Shown in pieces: positions 1 to 4,811 of a stretch of DNA of 5,111 bases (position 1 is the stretch's first letter; each line of letters starts with the position of its first letter). A program made the translations under genes and the position numbers. The DNA is from Acidobacteriota bacterium (GTDB lineage Bacteria > Acidobacteriota > Terriglobia > Terriglobales > SCQP01). Below the pieces are notes generated by a model that was not told the DNA's origin, did not search any database, and saw nothing but the letters and a program-made list of their open reading frames with translations. Location of the stretch: NCBI GenBank assembly GCA_021823305.1, contig JAKAOE010000183.1, positions 1 through 5,111 of the forward strand, read 5' to 3'.

Positions 1-139
1 GCTCGCCCAGCCCGCCATCGGCTCGCCGATGGTGGATAGCCTCAACGCCTCGCTCCACCTCCGCGCCTTGCTCGCCGACATCTTCCTGCTGGCCGAGACT
101 CTCGAGGCTCGCAACGCCCCGGCGCCGGCTGTCGGCTGA
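1..139 (+). CDS. C-terminal end of an unidentified protein (5' truncated)
   Basis: An open frame enters from the left edge (codons begin at position 2) and ends at TGA 137-139. It reads as 45 plausible residues ending in TLEARNAPAPAVG*. The visible part contains IGSPMVDSLNAS followed by a hydrophobic, probably helical stretch (LHLRALLADIFLLAETLEA). I do not recognise the family with confidence. The PM..SLN pattern faintly recalls the C-terminal knot of SPOUT/TrmH RNA methyltransferases, but the spacing is shorter than usual, so no function is assigned. The stop overlaps the start of the next gene by one base (TGATG), which points to a shared transcript and translational coupling with the Fe-S scaffold gene. 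Coding status is supported by the strong preference for C/G-ending codons and by this junction. Confidence 0.6.
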   Translation, partial: LAQPAIGSPMVDSLNASLHLRALLADIFLLAETLEARNAPAPAVG

Positions 140-510
140 TGTACTCGCCCCAGGTCCTCGCGGCGTTTCACCACCCCCGCCACGCGGGCGCGCTCGACCG
201 CCCCGACGCCCTCGCCCGCTGCGAAAATCCCGCCTGCGGCGACGTCATGCAGTTCGCGCTCCAGCTCGCCTCCGGCCGCATCGCCGCCGTGCGCTTCCTC
301 GTCCAGGGCTGCGTCCCCGCCATCGCCGCCGCCGAAGCCCTCGCCGCTCTCGCCGAAGGCAAAACCCCCTCCGAAGCCCGCGCCCTCACCCGCGCCGATT
401 TGCTGCGCGCCCTCGGCAGCCTGCCCGCCCCCTCCCGTCACGCCGCCGCCCTCGCTCTTGAAACCCTCGCCGCCGCTCTCGCTCAGCTCCCGTCCGAAAC
501 CGCCCGCTGA
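139..510 (+). CDS. IscU/NifU-N-like iron-sulfur cluster scaffold protein lacking the third cysteine
   Basis: This 123-residue protein has the size and layout of an IscU/SufU/NifU N-terminal domain, the cytosolic scaffold on which [2Fe-2S] clusters are built before transfer. Landmarks in order are Y2-S3 and F10-H-x-P-R14-x-x-G17 at the N terminus, N30-P-A-C33-G-D35 carrying the first ligand Cys and the conserved Asp, G57-C58 with the second Cys, E66-ALAALAEGK75-x-x-x-EA as the central helix, and R100-H101-A102-x-x-LA at the C-terminal helix. Family members normally have His-Cys at that last site. Here it is His-Ala, so only two of the three canonical cysteines remain; a non-canonical C28 lies nearby. 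ATG 139 overlaps the upstream stop by one base and no strong Shine-Dalgarno is visible, so coupled translation is likely. Convergent molybdenum cofactor genes suggest, by inference, service to molybdenum hydroxylases, which carry [2Fe-2S] clusters. Confidence 0.88.
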   Translation: MYSPQVLAAFHHPRHAGALDRPDALARCENPACGDVMQFALQLASGRIAAVRFLVQGCVPAIAAAEALAALAEGKTPSEARALTRADLLRALGSLPAPSRHAAALALETLAAALAQLPSETAR

Positions 511-1058
511 TACGCCTCCGGTGTATCCAGATCCTCCAGCTTTTCCGCCACCTCAATCTCGACGATCCGCTCCGGCGATCGCCGCAGCACCGCGCGTGCG
601 TTCCCCGTTGCCGGCGCCGCCAGCAGCGCCGCCACCAGCTCCGTCCCCGCCAGCAGCGGATGCCCCCGCCGGCCGGCATGCGCCGGCAGCGCCGCCCACT
701 CCGTGCGCGCTTCGCACAGCCGCCGCAGCGACGCTGCGCTCAGCGGCGGGCAATCCACCGGCGTGATCATCGCCGCCTCGCAGCCCGCCTCCGCCGCTGC
801 CCGCAGCCCCGCTTGCAGCGAGCTCAACTGCCCCCGCTCCGGCGCCGGATTGTACGCCACCACCGCCCCGCCCGCCTCCGCCGCCGCCCGCAGCGCCTCC
901 AGGTTCCGCCCCGCCACCACGATCACCACGTCGCACCACGGCCGCAACGCCGCGATCGCCGCCCCCAGCAGCGTCCCGCCCCGCCACGCAAGCAGCGCCT
1001 TCTCCCGCCCCATCCGCCGCGATTCCCCCGCGGCTAATACGATCCCCGCCCGCCGCAT
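483..1058 (-). CDS. MocA/MobA-like molybdopterin nucleotidyltransferase
   Basis: This 191-residue protein of the GT-A nucleotidyltransferase fold would transfer CMP (MocA type) or GMP (MobA type) from the NTP to molybdopterin-Mo, giving the dinucleotide cofactor. Motifs visible are the nucleotide-binding loop LAAGESRRMGREK at residues 8-20, N70-P-x-x-E-R-G-Q-L-S-S, P100-V-D-C-P-P-L106 with the metal-binding Asp102, GRRGHPLL at 129-136, and DLDTPEAY at 176-183. LAAG-x-SRRMG resembles MocA more than the LAGG form of MobA. The neighbouring xdhC also argues for the cytosine dinucleotide cofactor of xanthine dehydrogenase-type enzymes, but nucleotide choice cannot be proved from sequence alone. 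ATG 1058 lies 17 bases after the xdhC stop on the same strand, so the two are probably co-transcribed. No good Shine-Dalgarno is seen. Its last 28 bases overlap the end of the convergent scaffold gene. Confidence 0.87.
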   Translation of the reverse strand: MRRAGIVLAAGESRRMGREKALLAWRGGTLLGAAIAALRPWCDVVIVVAGRNLEALRAAAEAGGAVVAYNPAPERGQLSSLQAGLRAAAEAGCEAAMITPVDCPPLSAASLRRLCEARTEWAALPAHAGRRGHPLLAGTELVAALLAAPATGNARAVLRRSPERIVEIEVAEKLEDLDTPEAYQRAVSDGS

Positions 1059-1075
1059 ACGCTGATCGCCGGCCG

Positions 1076-1879
1076 CTATTTCCCCACGACCGAAAGCTTC
1101 CGGCCGCTCTCCACCCTTCGCCGTTGCGCGATCATCTCAGCCAATATGGATACCGCGATCTCCTCCGGCGTCACCGAGCCGATGTCCAGTCCCGCCGGCG
1201 AATGCACCCGCTCGAACCGCGCCGCGTCCATCCCCTCCGCCGTCAGCTCCTTCACGATGCTGATCGCCTTCCGCCGCGACCCTACCATCCCGATGTAGCC
1301 CGCTTCGGTCCCCACCGCCCAGCGCAGCACCCGCATGTCGTCGTGGTGCCCGCGCGTGACGATCAGCAGGTAGTCGTGCTCGCCCGGCGTCAGTCCCGCG
1401 CACGCCGCTTCGAACGGCTGCGCGATCACCGCCCGCGCCTCCGGATACCGCTCCCGGTTGGCGTACGCCTCGCGGTCGTCCACCACCGTGACTTCGAACT
1501 TGGCGTTCACCGCCGCCTTGTACAGCTCGAACCCCACGTGCCCGGCGCCGAAAATCGTCAGCCGCGCCGGCGGCGCCACCGGCTCGATGAAGATCTCGAG
1601 CGACCCGCCGCACACCAGCCCGGTATCGTACTTAGGATTTTGGTTGAGGTCGAAGTGCAGCATCCGCGGCCGCCCCGAGGCGATCACCTCCCGCGCTGCC
1701 TCCCACACCTCTGCCTCCACGCACCCGCCCCCGATCGTCCCCGCGATCGAGCCGTCGTCCCGCACCAGCATCTTCGCTGTCTGGAACGACGGTATGGACC
1801 CCCGCACCGCGACGATGGTCGCCAGCGCCCCCATCCGCCCCGCCCGCCGCAGCCCGACAATTTCTTCAAATACGTCCAC
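1076..1879 (-). CDS. xdhC: XdhC/CoxI family molybdenum cofactor chaperone
   Basis: This 267-residue protein is a full-length XdhC-type factor. Family members bind molybdenum cofactor, promote its sulfuration and deliver it to xanthine dehydrogenase-like enzymes. The N-terminal XdhC_CoxI domain shows A19-TIVAVRGSIPS at about 19-31, GTIGGGCVEAEV at 47-58 and TGLVCGGSLEIFIEP at 86-100. The C-terminal Rossmann domain shows FGAGHVG at 110-116, VVDDRE ending its second strand at 132-137, VTRGHHDD at 174-181, YIGMVGSRRK at 195-204 and HSPAGLDIGSVTPEEIA at 226-242. C53 and C90 are both present. The start is GTG, giving an N terminus (DVFEEIVGLRRAGR) that fits the family; a GGGAG sits only two bases upstream. 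The gene starts 9 bases after a PIN toxin gene and is followed by the MocA-like gene, so all may share a transcript. The hydroxylase target is outside the window. Confidence 0.93.
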   Translation of the reverse strand: MDVFEEIVGLRRAGRMGALATIVAVRGSIPSFQTAKMLVRDDGSIAGTIGGGCVEAEVWEAAREVIASGRPRMLHFDLNQNPKYDTGLVCGGSLEIFIEPVAPPARLTIFGAGHVGFELYKAAVNAKFEVTVVDDREAYANRERYPEARAVIAQPFEAACAGLTPGEHDYLLIVTRGHHDDMRVLRWAVGTEAGYIGMVGSRRKAISIVKELTAEGMDAARFERVHSPAGLDIGSVTPEEIAVSILAEMIAQRRRVESGRKLSVVGK

Positions 1880-1888
1880 TGCTCCCGA

Positions 1889-2323
1889 TCATACCGCCGG
1901 CGTCTGAAAACCGGCCGCCGCCGCCGCCGCGGCCAGTTTCCGGTCGGCGGCGAGAAAGAGCCGGCTCTGCGGCCGCTCGCCGCACCAAATCAAAGCGGCC
2001 GCGAGTTGCACCGCGTCAGCCGCCTTCAGGCCGTGCCGCTCGATCGCCTGCACCGCGAGCTGGCGCACCGCCTCGCTCGGAACAACCTCACTCCACCCCC
2101 CGGCTAGCGCCTGCAAGCGCGCCATGGCGGCGGCGCGCCGATGCTCCCGCCCCGGCGCAGCCGCAAAAAAACGGTGGACGGCGCCGAACGCCTCCACGCG
2201 CGTCCCCCACCACACGACGACCCGCGTTTCCCGGAAATAACGGCGGTGCGCCGCCGACCCATGCGCCATGAGAATCAGGCCGGCGACGGCGCTCGTGTCC
2301 CAGAAGGCGAGTGGACGTGTCAC
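1889..2323 (-). CDS. PIN-domain ribonuclease toxin (VapC-like), partner of a Phd-type antitoxin
   Basis: This 144-residue PIN-domain protein is the likely toxin of a type II module, a Mg2+-dependent endoribonuclease held inactive by its antitoxin. All four expected acidic positions are visible: D9 in AFWDTSAV at the N terminus, E44 in WGTRVEAFGAV, D103 in LKAADAVQLAAAL, and D127 in FLAADRKLAAAA. The active site therefore looks intact. An open frame extends 85 codons upstream, but that part only shadows the antitoxin gene. GTG 2323 is preferred because the PIN fold begins eight residues later and because it overlaps the antitoxin stop in the four-base GTGA typical of coupled genes. A GAGGAG lies just two bases before it, tight for a Shine-Dalgarno, so reinitiation after the antitoxin is plausible. 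xdhC begins 9 bases after its stop. Confidence 0.88.
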   Translation of the reverse strand: MTRPLAFWDTSAVAGLILMAHGSAAHRRYFRETRVVVWWGTRVEAFGAVHRFFAAAPGREHRRAAAMARLQALAGGWSEVVPSEAVRQLAVQAIERHGLKAADAVQLAAALIWCGERPQSRLFLAADRKLAAAAAAAGFQTPAV

Positions 2324-2616
2324 GGCTCCTCGGAGCGCTCGGCCAGCACCGCCGCCAGCGCCCGCCGCCGGCTCCCGCGCCCGACTTTCAGTTTTTGCAG
2401 CTCGGCGAAGCTTGGCTGGGGATGCTCCGGCAGGCGTAAGATGCCCGCCGCAGCCAGCCGCACGGCTTCGTCGTCCTCCGCGGCATCCTGCCGCAACGGT
2501 AGGAGCCGTGCTATGGCCCGCTCCCGGTCCTTGACCAGAAACTCCTCGCCCGCCTGCACGCGCGCCAGATACGCGCACAGCGCGTTCCGCAGCCGGGCGA
2601 TGTTAACCGTCTCCAT
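2320..2616 (-). CDS. Phd/YefM-type antitoxin
   Basis: This 98-residue protein (start ATG 2616) has the classic Phd/YefM N-terminal DNA-binding domain: METVNIARLRNALCAYLARV, then QAGEEFLVKDRERAIARLLPL, matching the family pattern of a short strand, a helix, GEE..V.DR and the hydrophobic IARL-P strand. The C-terminal half (about residues 55-98, with LPEHPQPSFAELQKL and a basic GRGSRRRALAAVLAERSEEP tail) would be the flexible toxin-neutralising region. An in-frame TTG 11 codons upstream is possible but would lie upstream of the predicted transcription start, because a perfect TATAAT box lies at 2632-2637. Its TGA overlaps the toxin's GTG by four bases. Autoregulation is likely, since a dyad surrounds the -10 box. 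The assignment to antitoxin is firm; the cognate target of the toxin is not predictable. Confidence 0.87.
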   Translation of the reverse strand: METVNIARLRNALCAYLARVQAGEEFLVKDRERAIARLLPLRQDAAEDDEAVRLAAAGILRLPEHPQPSFAELQKLKVGRGSRRRALAAVLAERSEEP

Positions 2617-2668
2617 GAAGCTTTCATGGCCATTATAGCCATAAAGCAACCCGGCCCCAGCCCAACAC
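2617..2668 (-). other. 52-base spacer between the two toxin-antitoxin modules
   Basis: This spacer separates the stop of the upstream PIN toxin from the ATG of the Phd-type antitoxin. It holds the promoter and dyad described separately. I see no convincing intrinsic terminator (no GC stem followed by a T run on the minus strand), so read-through from the first module into the second is possible. Confidence 0.5.
2620..2647 (-). promoter_or_regulatory. Promoter and putative autoregulatory operator of the Phd-type antitoxin
   Basis: On the minus strand a perfect -10 hexamer TATAAT occupies 2637-2632, about 16 bases before the antitoxin ATG (2616). No good -35 hexamer is found at 16-18 bases spacing. 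The -10 box is embedded in an inverted repeat: left arm GCTTT-C-ATGGC (2620-2630), 7-base centre CATTATA, right arm GCCATAAAGC (2638-2647), ten paired positions with one extra base in the left arm. Phd/YefM-family antitoxins commonly bind palindromes overlapping their own promoter, so this is a good operator candidate, though binding is inferred. Confidence 0.6.
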
Positions 2669-3100
2669 TCAGGGCAGGGTTATGATCGGACGATCAAAGC
2701 GCCGCCCGACGCGCAACGCCCCGAAGTCGCGTCGGTCTGTCGTGAGGACCCGGTAAGCCCCAAGCCGCTCGGCCGTCGCCGCCACCGTGCCGGCGGCCAG
2801 CCCCAGTCGCAACTCCGCAAACTTCTCGTCCAGCGCCACGGCGCGCGCGAGATCCTGCGCCGAAGGCACGACCAATTCGTATCGCGACTTCGGGTCGAGA
2901 ATATCCGCCAGCAGCGCCCGCGCCGCCGCCCTGTCGTCCCGCAGGAAGTAGTCCACTTCTGCCAAAATCAGCGCCGGCACATAGACCGCGCGTGCGTCCA
3001 CCAGCGCCGCCTCAAAATCGGGAAAGCTTGCCCCGCCGCCGGGACCGCGCGCCAATGCGCGCAACAGCCCGCCCGTGTCGGCAACCAGGGGCGGGTTCAC
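2669..3100 (-). CDS. PIN-domain protein (VapC-like toxin) with a substituted catalytic Asp
   Basis: This 143-residue PIN-domain protein is paired with an RHH antitoxin. D8 in PLVADTGGLLRAL, E48 in YVPALILAEVDYFL, and D122 in YRVLTTDRRDF match three of the conserved acidic positions. The third site normally reads LGL.DA.. before AERLG. Here it is L99-G-L-A-A103-G-T-V ahead of A110-ERLG, so Ala (codon GCC, one base from GAC) replaces the usual metal-binding Asp. The protein may therefore be weak or inactive as a nuclease, or may use another acid; this is inferred from motif alignment by eye. GTG 3100 is chosen because the PIN strand starts there and overlaps the antitoxin stop as GTGA. The longer upstream open frame is an antitoxin shadow. 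The protein ends with FDRPIITLP, typical of this subgroup. Confidence 0.86.
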   Translation of the reverse strand: MNPPLVADTGGLLRALARGPGGGASFPDFEAALVDARAVYVPALILAEVDYFLRDDRAAARALLADILDPKSRYELVVPSAQDLARAVALDEKFAELRLGLAAGTVAATAERLGAYRVLTTDRRDFGALRVGRRFDRPIITLP

Positions 3101-3324
3101 CGCTCCAGCTCGCGGAACAACTCGCTTTCGTCCCCCAGCTTCGTGCTTACGGACGCAAACAGCCGGGTCTTCGGCGGCCGCCGGCCCTGGTAGTAGCGCG
3201 CCGCCACCACGCGCAGCCCGGCCCGGATCAGCTCCGATGCCGAGCGCCCGTCCGCCCGCGCCCGCCGCAGCGCGCGCACGTCGTCCGGCTCGAGCCGCAC
3301 CGTCGTGGAAATCAGCCGTGCCAT
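3097..3324 (-). CDS. Ribbon-helix-helix (CopG/Arc-type) antitoxin
   Basis: This 75-residue protein has an N-terminal ribbon-helix-helix: the strand MARLISTTVRLEPDDV, helix RALRRARADG, and a second helix beginning SASELIRAGLRVVAARYY. The region after about residue 40 (QGRRPPKTRLFASVSTKLGDESELFRELER) would wrap and inhibit the PIN toxin. ATG 3324 is preferred over an in-frame GTG five codons earlier, because the strand begins directly after it and a GGTGAG lies three bases upstream as a Shine-Dalgarno. Its TGA overlaps the toxin's GTG start by four bases. Such proteins usually repress their own operon as dimers or tetramers on repeated half-sites. An 8-base direct repeat overlaps this start and is listed separately. 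The gene is divergent from the MFS transporter. Confidence 0.85.
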   Translation of the reverse strand: MARLISTTVRLEPDDVRALRRARADGRSASELIRAGLRVVAARYYQGRRPPKTRLFASVSTKLGDESELFRELER

Positions 3325-3339
3325 ACACTCACCATACAC
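3321..3339. repeat. 8-base direct repeat with 11-base period at the RHH antitoxin start
   Basis: CCATACAC occurs at 3321-3328 and again at 3332-3339, separated by TCA, so the copies lie on the same helix face (period 11). Read on the minus strand it is GTGTATGG-TGA-GTGTATGG, overlapping both the Shine-Dalgarno and the ATG of the RHH antitoxin. RHH repressors often bind tandem half-sites one helical turn apart, making this a candidate operator. It could also be a chance duplication. Confidence 0.5.
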
Positions 3340-3395
3340 CTGCGGCCGCGGGCCGGCAATCGCGCCGGCATATAATCGAAGTACCGCCGCCTCGC
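3325..3395. promoter_or_regulatory. Divergent intergenic region with TATAAT box for the MFS gene
   Basis: This 71-base region separates the RHH antitoxin (minus) from the MFS gene (plus). TATAAT at 3371-3376 on the plus strand is a perfect -10 hexamer, placing transcription near 3383 and giving a leader of about 13 bases. No recognisable -35 lies at 16-18 bases upstream, and no clear Shine-Dalgarno precedes the MFS ATG. Two copies of the palindrome GCCGGC (3352-3357 and 3364-3369) sit 12 bases apart just before the -10 box and could bind a regulator. The minus-strand promoter of the antitoxin is not clear; TATATG (3374-3369) is a weak candidate. Confidence 0.5.
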
Positions 3396-4571
3396 ATGGT
3401 TCCCCGCCACCAGATCATCCTGCTGTTGCTGTTCCGCGTCGGCCGCAGCCTGGCGGCGGGCATGATCATCCTCGCCTTCCCCTACCTCGTCCTGCGCCAG
3501 GCCGGCGCGCTCGAGCTCGGCGTCATCTACGCCGCCGCCGCCCTCGCCACCGCCGCCGCCGGCCTCGCCGTCGGCTTCCTCGCCGATCTCTGGGGCCGCC
3601 GCCGCTCCCTCTGGCTCGCCGGCGCGATGCTGCCCCTCAGCTCCGCCCTCATCCTGTTCAGCCACTCCACTCCCATGATCTTCGCCGCCGCCCTCGTCGG
3701 CGGTTACTCCGCCACCGGCTCGCTCATGGGCGGTGGCGTCGGCGGCGCCGCTCAGCCCATCCAGAGCACCGTCATCGCCAGCCTCACCCGCGAGGGCCAG
3801 CGCACCCACTGGTTCTCCTGGTTCAGCTTCTTCAGCGGCGTGCTCTCCGCCGTCGGCGCCCTCATGGACCGCTGGCTCACCCTCCAGCACGCCTTCCTCG
3901 CCGCCACCGTGATCAGCGCCGTCGGCATGCTGCCGCTCGTCTGGATGCACATCCCCGAATCGCGCGGCCAAATCGCCGCCATGCCCAGCCTCAAGACCAT
4001 CGGCCAGTTTTCCCTCACCGGCCTGATCAACGGCTTTTCCCAGGGCCTGATCACCCCCTTCCTGATCCCGTTCTTCGTGCTGGTGTTCGCGCTGCCCAAG
4101 CGCAGCATGGCGGTCTGGGGCTTGGTTGCCGGCCTGGTCGCCGCCGTCGCGCTGCTCGCCGCGCCCTGGCTCGAACGCCGCTTCGGCTTCGTCCGCTCCA
4201 TCGTCTTCACTCGCGGCCTGGGCGCGGCCCTGGTCCTGCTGATGCCCTTCGTCCACATCCTCTGGGTGGCGCTCGCCATCTACGTCCTCACCCCCGGTTT
4301 GCGTGTCGCCGCGCTGCCCGCCCAGCAGACCGCCCTCACCGCCCGCGTCGGCGCCGAGGAGACCGGCCGCGCCCTCGGCTTCAACCAGGTCACCCGCCTC
4401 GCCGCCTCCGCCGCCGCCGTCGGCCTCACCGGCGCCCTCTTCGAGGAGGCCGATTTCCACCTCCCCTTCGAACTCTACTTCGTGCTGATGGCCTTCAACC
4501 TCACCCTCTACCGCCGCTTCTTCGGCTGGGAAAAGTCCGCCCCCGAAACCACCCCCCAGCCCGCCTCCTGA
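3396..4571 (+). CDS. MFS-type inner-membrane transporter
   Basis: This 391-residue, very hydrophobic protein has the length of a 12-helix major facilitator superfamily carrier. The first helix follows a short basic N terminus (MVPRHQ, then IILLLLFRVGRSLAAGMIIL). The signature loop between helices 2 and 3, GFLADLWGRRRS, lies at 60-71. A longer polar stretch between about 185 and 210 (MHIPESRGQIAAMPSLKTIGQ) would be the central loop. A repeat of the signature, LERRFGFVRS, occurs in the second half. N330-QVTRLAASAAAVG starts a late helix with a buried Asn/Arg pair typical of many uncharacterised carriers. Substrate cannot be predicted. The open frame continues about 107 codons upstream across the antitoxin gene, but ATG 3396 matches the start of the first helix and follows a TATAAT box. 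Codon use is extremely C-rich, like xdhC and unlike the neighbouring toxin-antitoxin genes, suggesting a resident gene. Confidence 0.87.
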   Translation: MVPRHQIILLLLFRVGRSLAAGMIILAFPYLVLRQAGALELGVIYAAAALATAAAGLAVGFLADLWGRRRSLWLAGAMLPLSSALILFSHSTPMIFAAALVGGYSATGSLMGGGVGGAAQPIQSTVIASLTREGQRTHWFSWFSFFSGVLSAVGALMDRWLTLQHAFLAATVISAVGMLPLVWMHIPESRGQIAAMPSLKTIGQFSLTGLINGFSQGLITPFLIPFFVLVFALPKRSMAVWGLVAGLVAAVALLAAPWLERRFGFVRSIVFTRGLGAALVLLMPFVHILWVALAIYVLTPGLRVAALPAQQTALTARVGAEETGRALGFNQVTRLAASAAAVGLTGALFEEADFHLPFELYFVLMAFNLTLYRRFFGWEKSAPETTPQPAS

Positions 4572-4576
4572 CCGCC

Positions 4577-4607
4577 GGTAGGCATTTGCGGTGCGCGCAA
4601 GCCTATT
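4577..4607 (+). terminator. Hairpin just after the MFS gene, possible terminator
   Basis: Six bases after the MFS stop, TAGGC (4579-4583), a two-base bulge AT, and TTGCG (4586-4590) pair with CGCAA (4596-4600) and GCCTA (4601-4605) around the loop GTGCG. This gives a 10-base-pair stem, extendable by two G-T pairs at the base. Only two T follow the stem, so it is not a textbook intrinsic terminator. It could still end transcription weakly or protect the mRNA 3' end. Confidence 0.4.
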
Positions 4608-4625
4608 GCCGCCGTGCCTGCACTC

Positions 4626-4670
4626 GGAACCGGGCCTTCGCGCACACCTGAGGCGCGAGAGCCCGGTGCC
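4626..4670. repeat. Long imperfect inverted repeat (hairpin) in the MFS-methyltransferase spacer
   Basis: ACCGGGC (4629-4635) pairs with GCCCGGT (4661-4667), and TCGCGC (4638-4643) pairs with GCGCGA (4653-4658). The loop is ACACCTGAG and there is a small internal mismatch (CT opposite GA). Outside an A-G mismatch, GG 4626-4627 pairs with CC 4669-4670. The whole 45-base unit would fold stably on either strand. There is no T run after it. It may be a second terminator-like element, an mRNA end stabiliser, or a member of a dispersed repeat family. Confidence 0.45.
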
Positions 4671-4771
4671 GCGCGCTGAAAATGCCGAAGCCAGCAAATG
4701 CGCACATCGCGCGCCGGCTAGTCCACGGCAACCCACCCAGAGCAACGCATCGTAACCGAGATGGGACGCCC

Positions 4772-4800
4772 TGGATAAACTACCCCGGCCGGTCTAGAAT
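4772..4800 (+). promoter_or_regulatory. Predicted sigma-70-like promoter of the methyltransferase gene
   Basis: TGGATA (4772-4777, four of six to TTGACA) and TAGAAT (4795-4800, five of six to TATAAT) are separated by the optimal 17 bases. Transcription would start near 4806-4808, only about four to six bases before the GTG start at 4812. The transcript would be leaderless or nearly so, consistent with the lack of any Shine-Dalgarno there. Inferred from consensus matching only. Confidence 0.5.
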
Positions 4801-4811
4801 TCCCTTGAACT

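Larger units (their letters stand above)
4572..4811. other. 240-base spacer between MFS and methyltransferase genes
   Basis: I see no credible coding region here on either strand; the open frames present are short and lack a ribosome site or recognisable motif. It contains the two hairpins above. It also has an 8-base inverted pair GCATTTGC (4582-4589) and GCAAATGC (4694-4701) that brackets the second hairpin and could compete with the first. The methyltransferase promoter lies near its right end. No tRNA or insertion-sequence ends are evident. Confidence 0.5.

Noticed and set aside
1124..2107. Plus-strand open frame of 327 codons opposite xdhC and the first toxin.
   Set aside because: Arg/Pro/His-rich low-complexity shadow spanning two well-supported minus-strand genes.
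2324..2578. 85-codon N-terminal extension of the first PIN toxin.
   Set aside because: It only shadows the Phd-type antitoxin in another frame, has no domain features, and the GTG at 2323 forms the usual four-base overlap.
3075..3395. Long 5' extension of the MFS open frame (about 107 codons) across the RHH antitoxin and toxin start.
   Set aside because: It is antisense to a well-supported antitoxin gene, is low-complexity Pro/Ala/Arg sequence, and the membrane protein starts naturally at ATG 3396 after a TATAAT box.
3301..4560. Runs of GCC/CGC triplets suggesting a repeat array.
   Set aside because: They are explained by Ala/Arg-rich proteins with extreme C-ending codon preference, with no fixed period or spacer structure; no CRISPR pattern exists.
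4700..4740. Possible tRNA or attachment-site remnant (CTAGTCCACGGCAACCCACC).
   Set aside because: No acceptor or T-arm pairing and no matching repeat elsewhere in the window.
3312..4745. Large minus-strand open frame of 477 codons opposite the MFS gene, rich in Gly, Glu and Asp.
   Set aside because: It is a GC-driven mirror of the transporter gene; no recognisable fold, and the plus-strand product has clear MFS helices and motifs.
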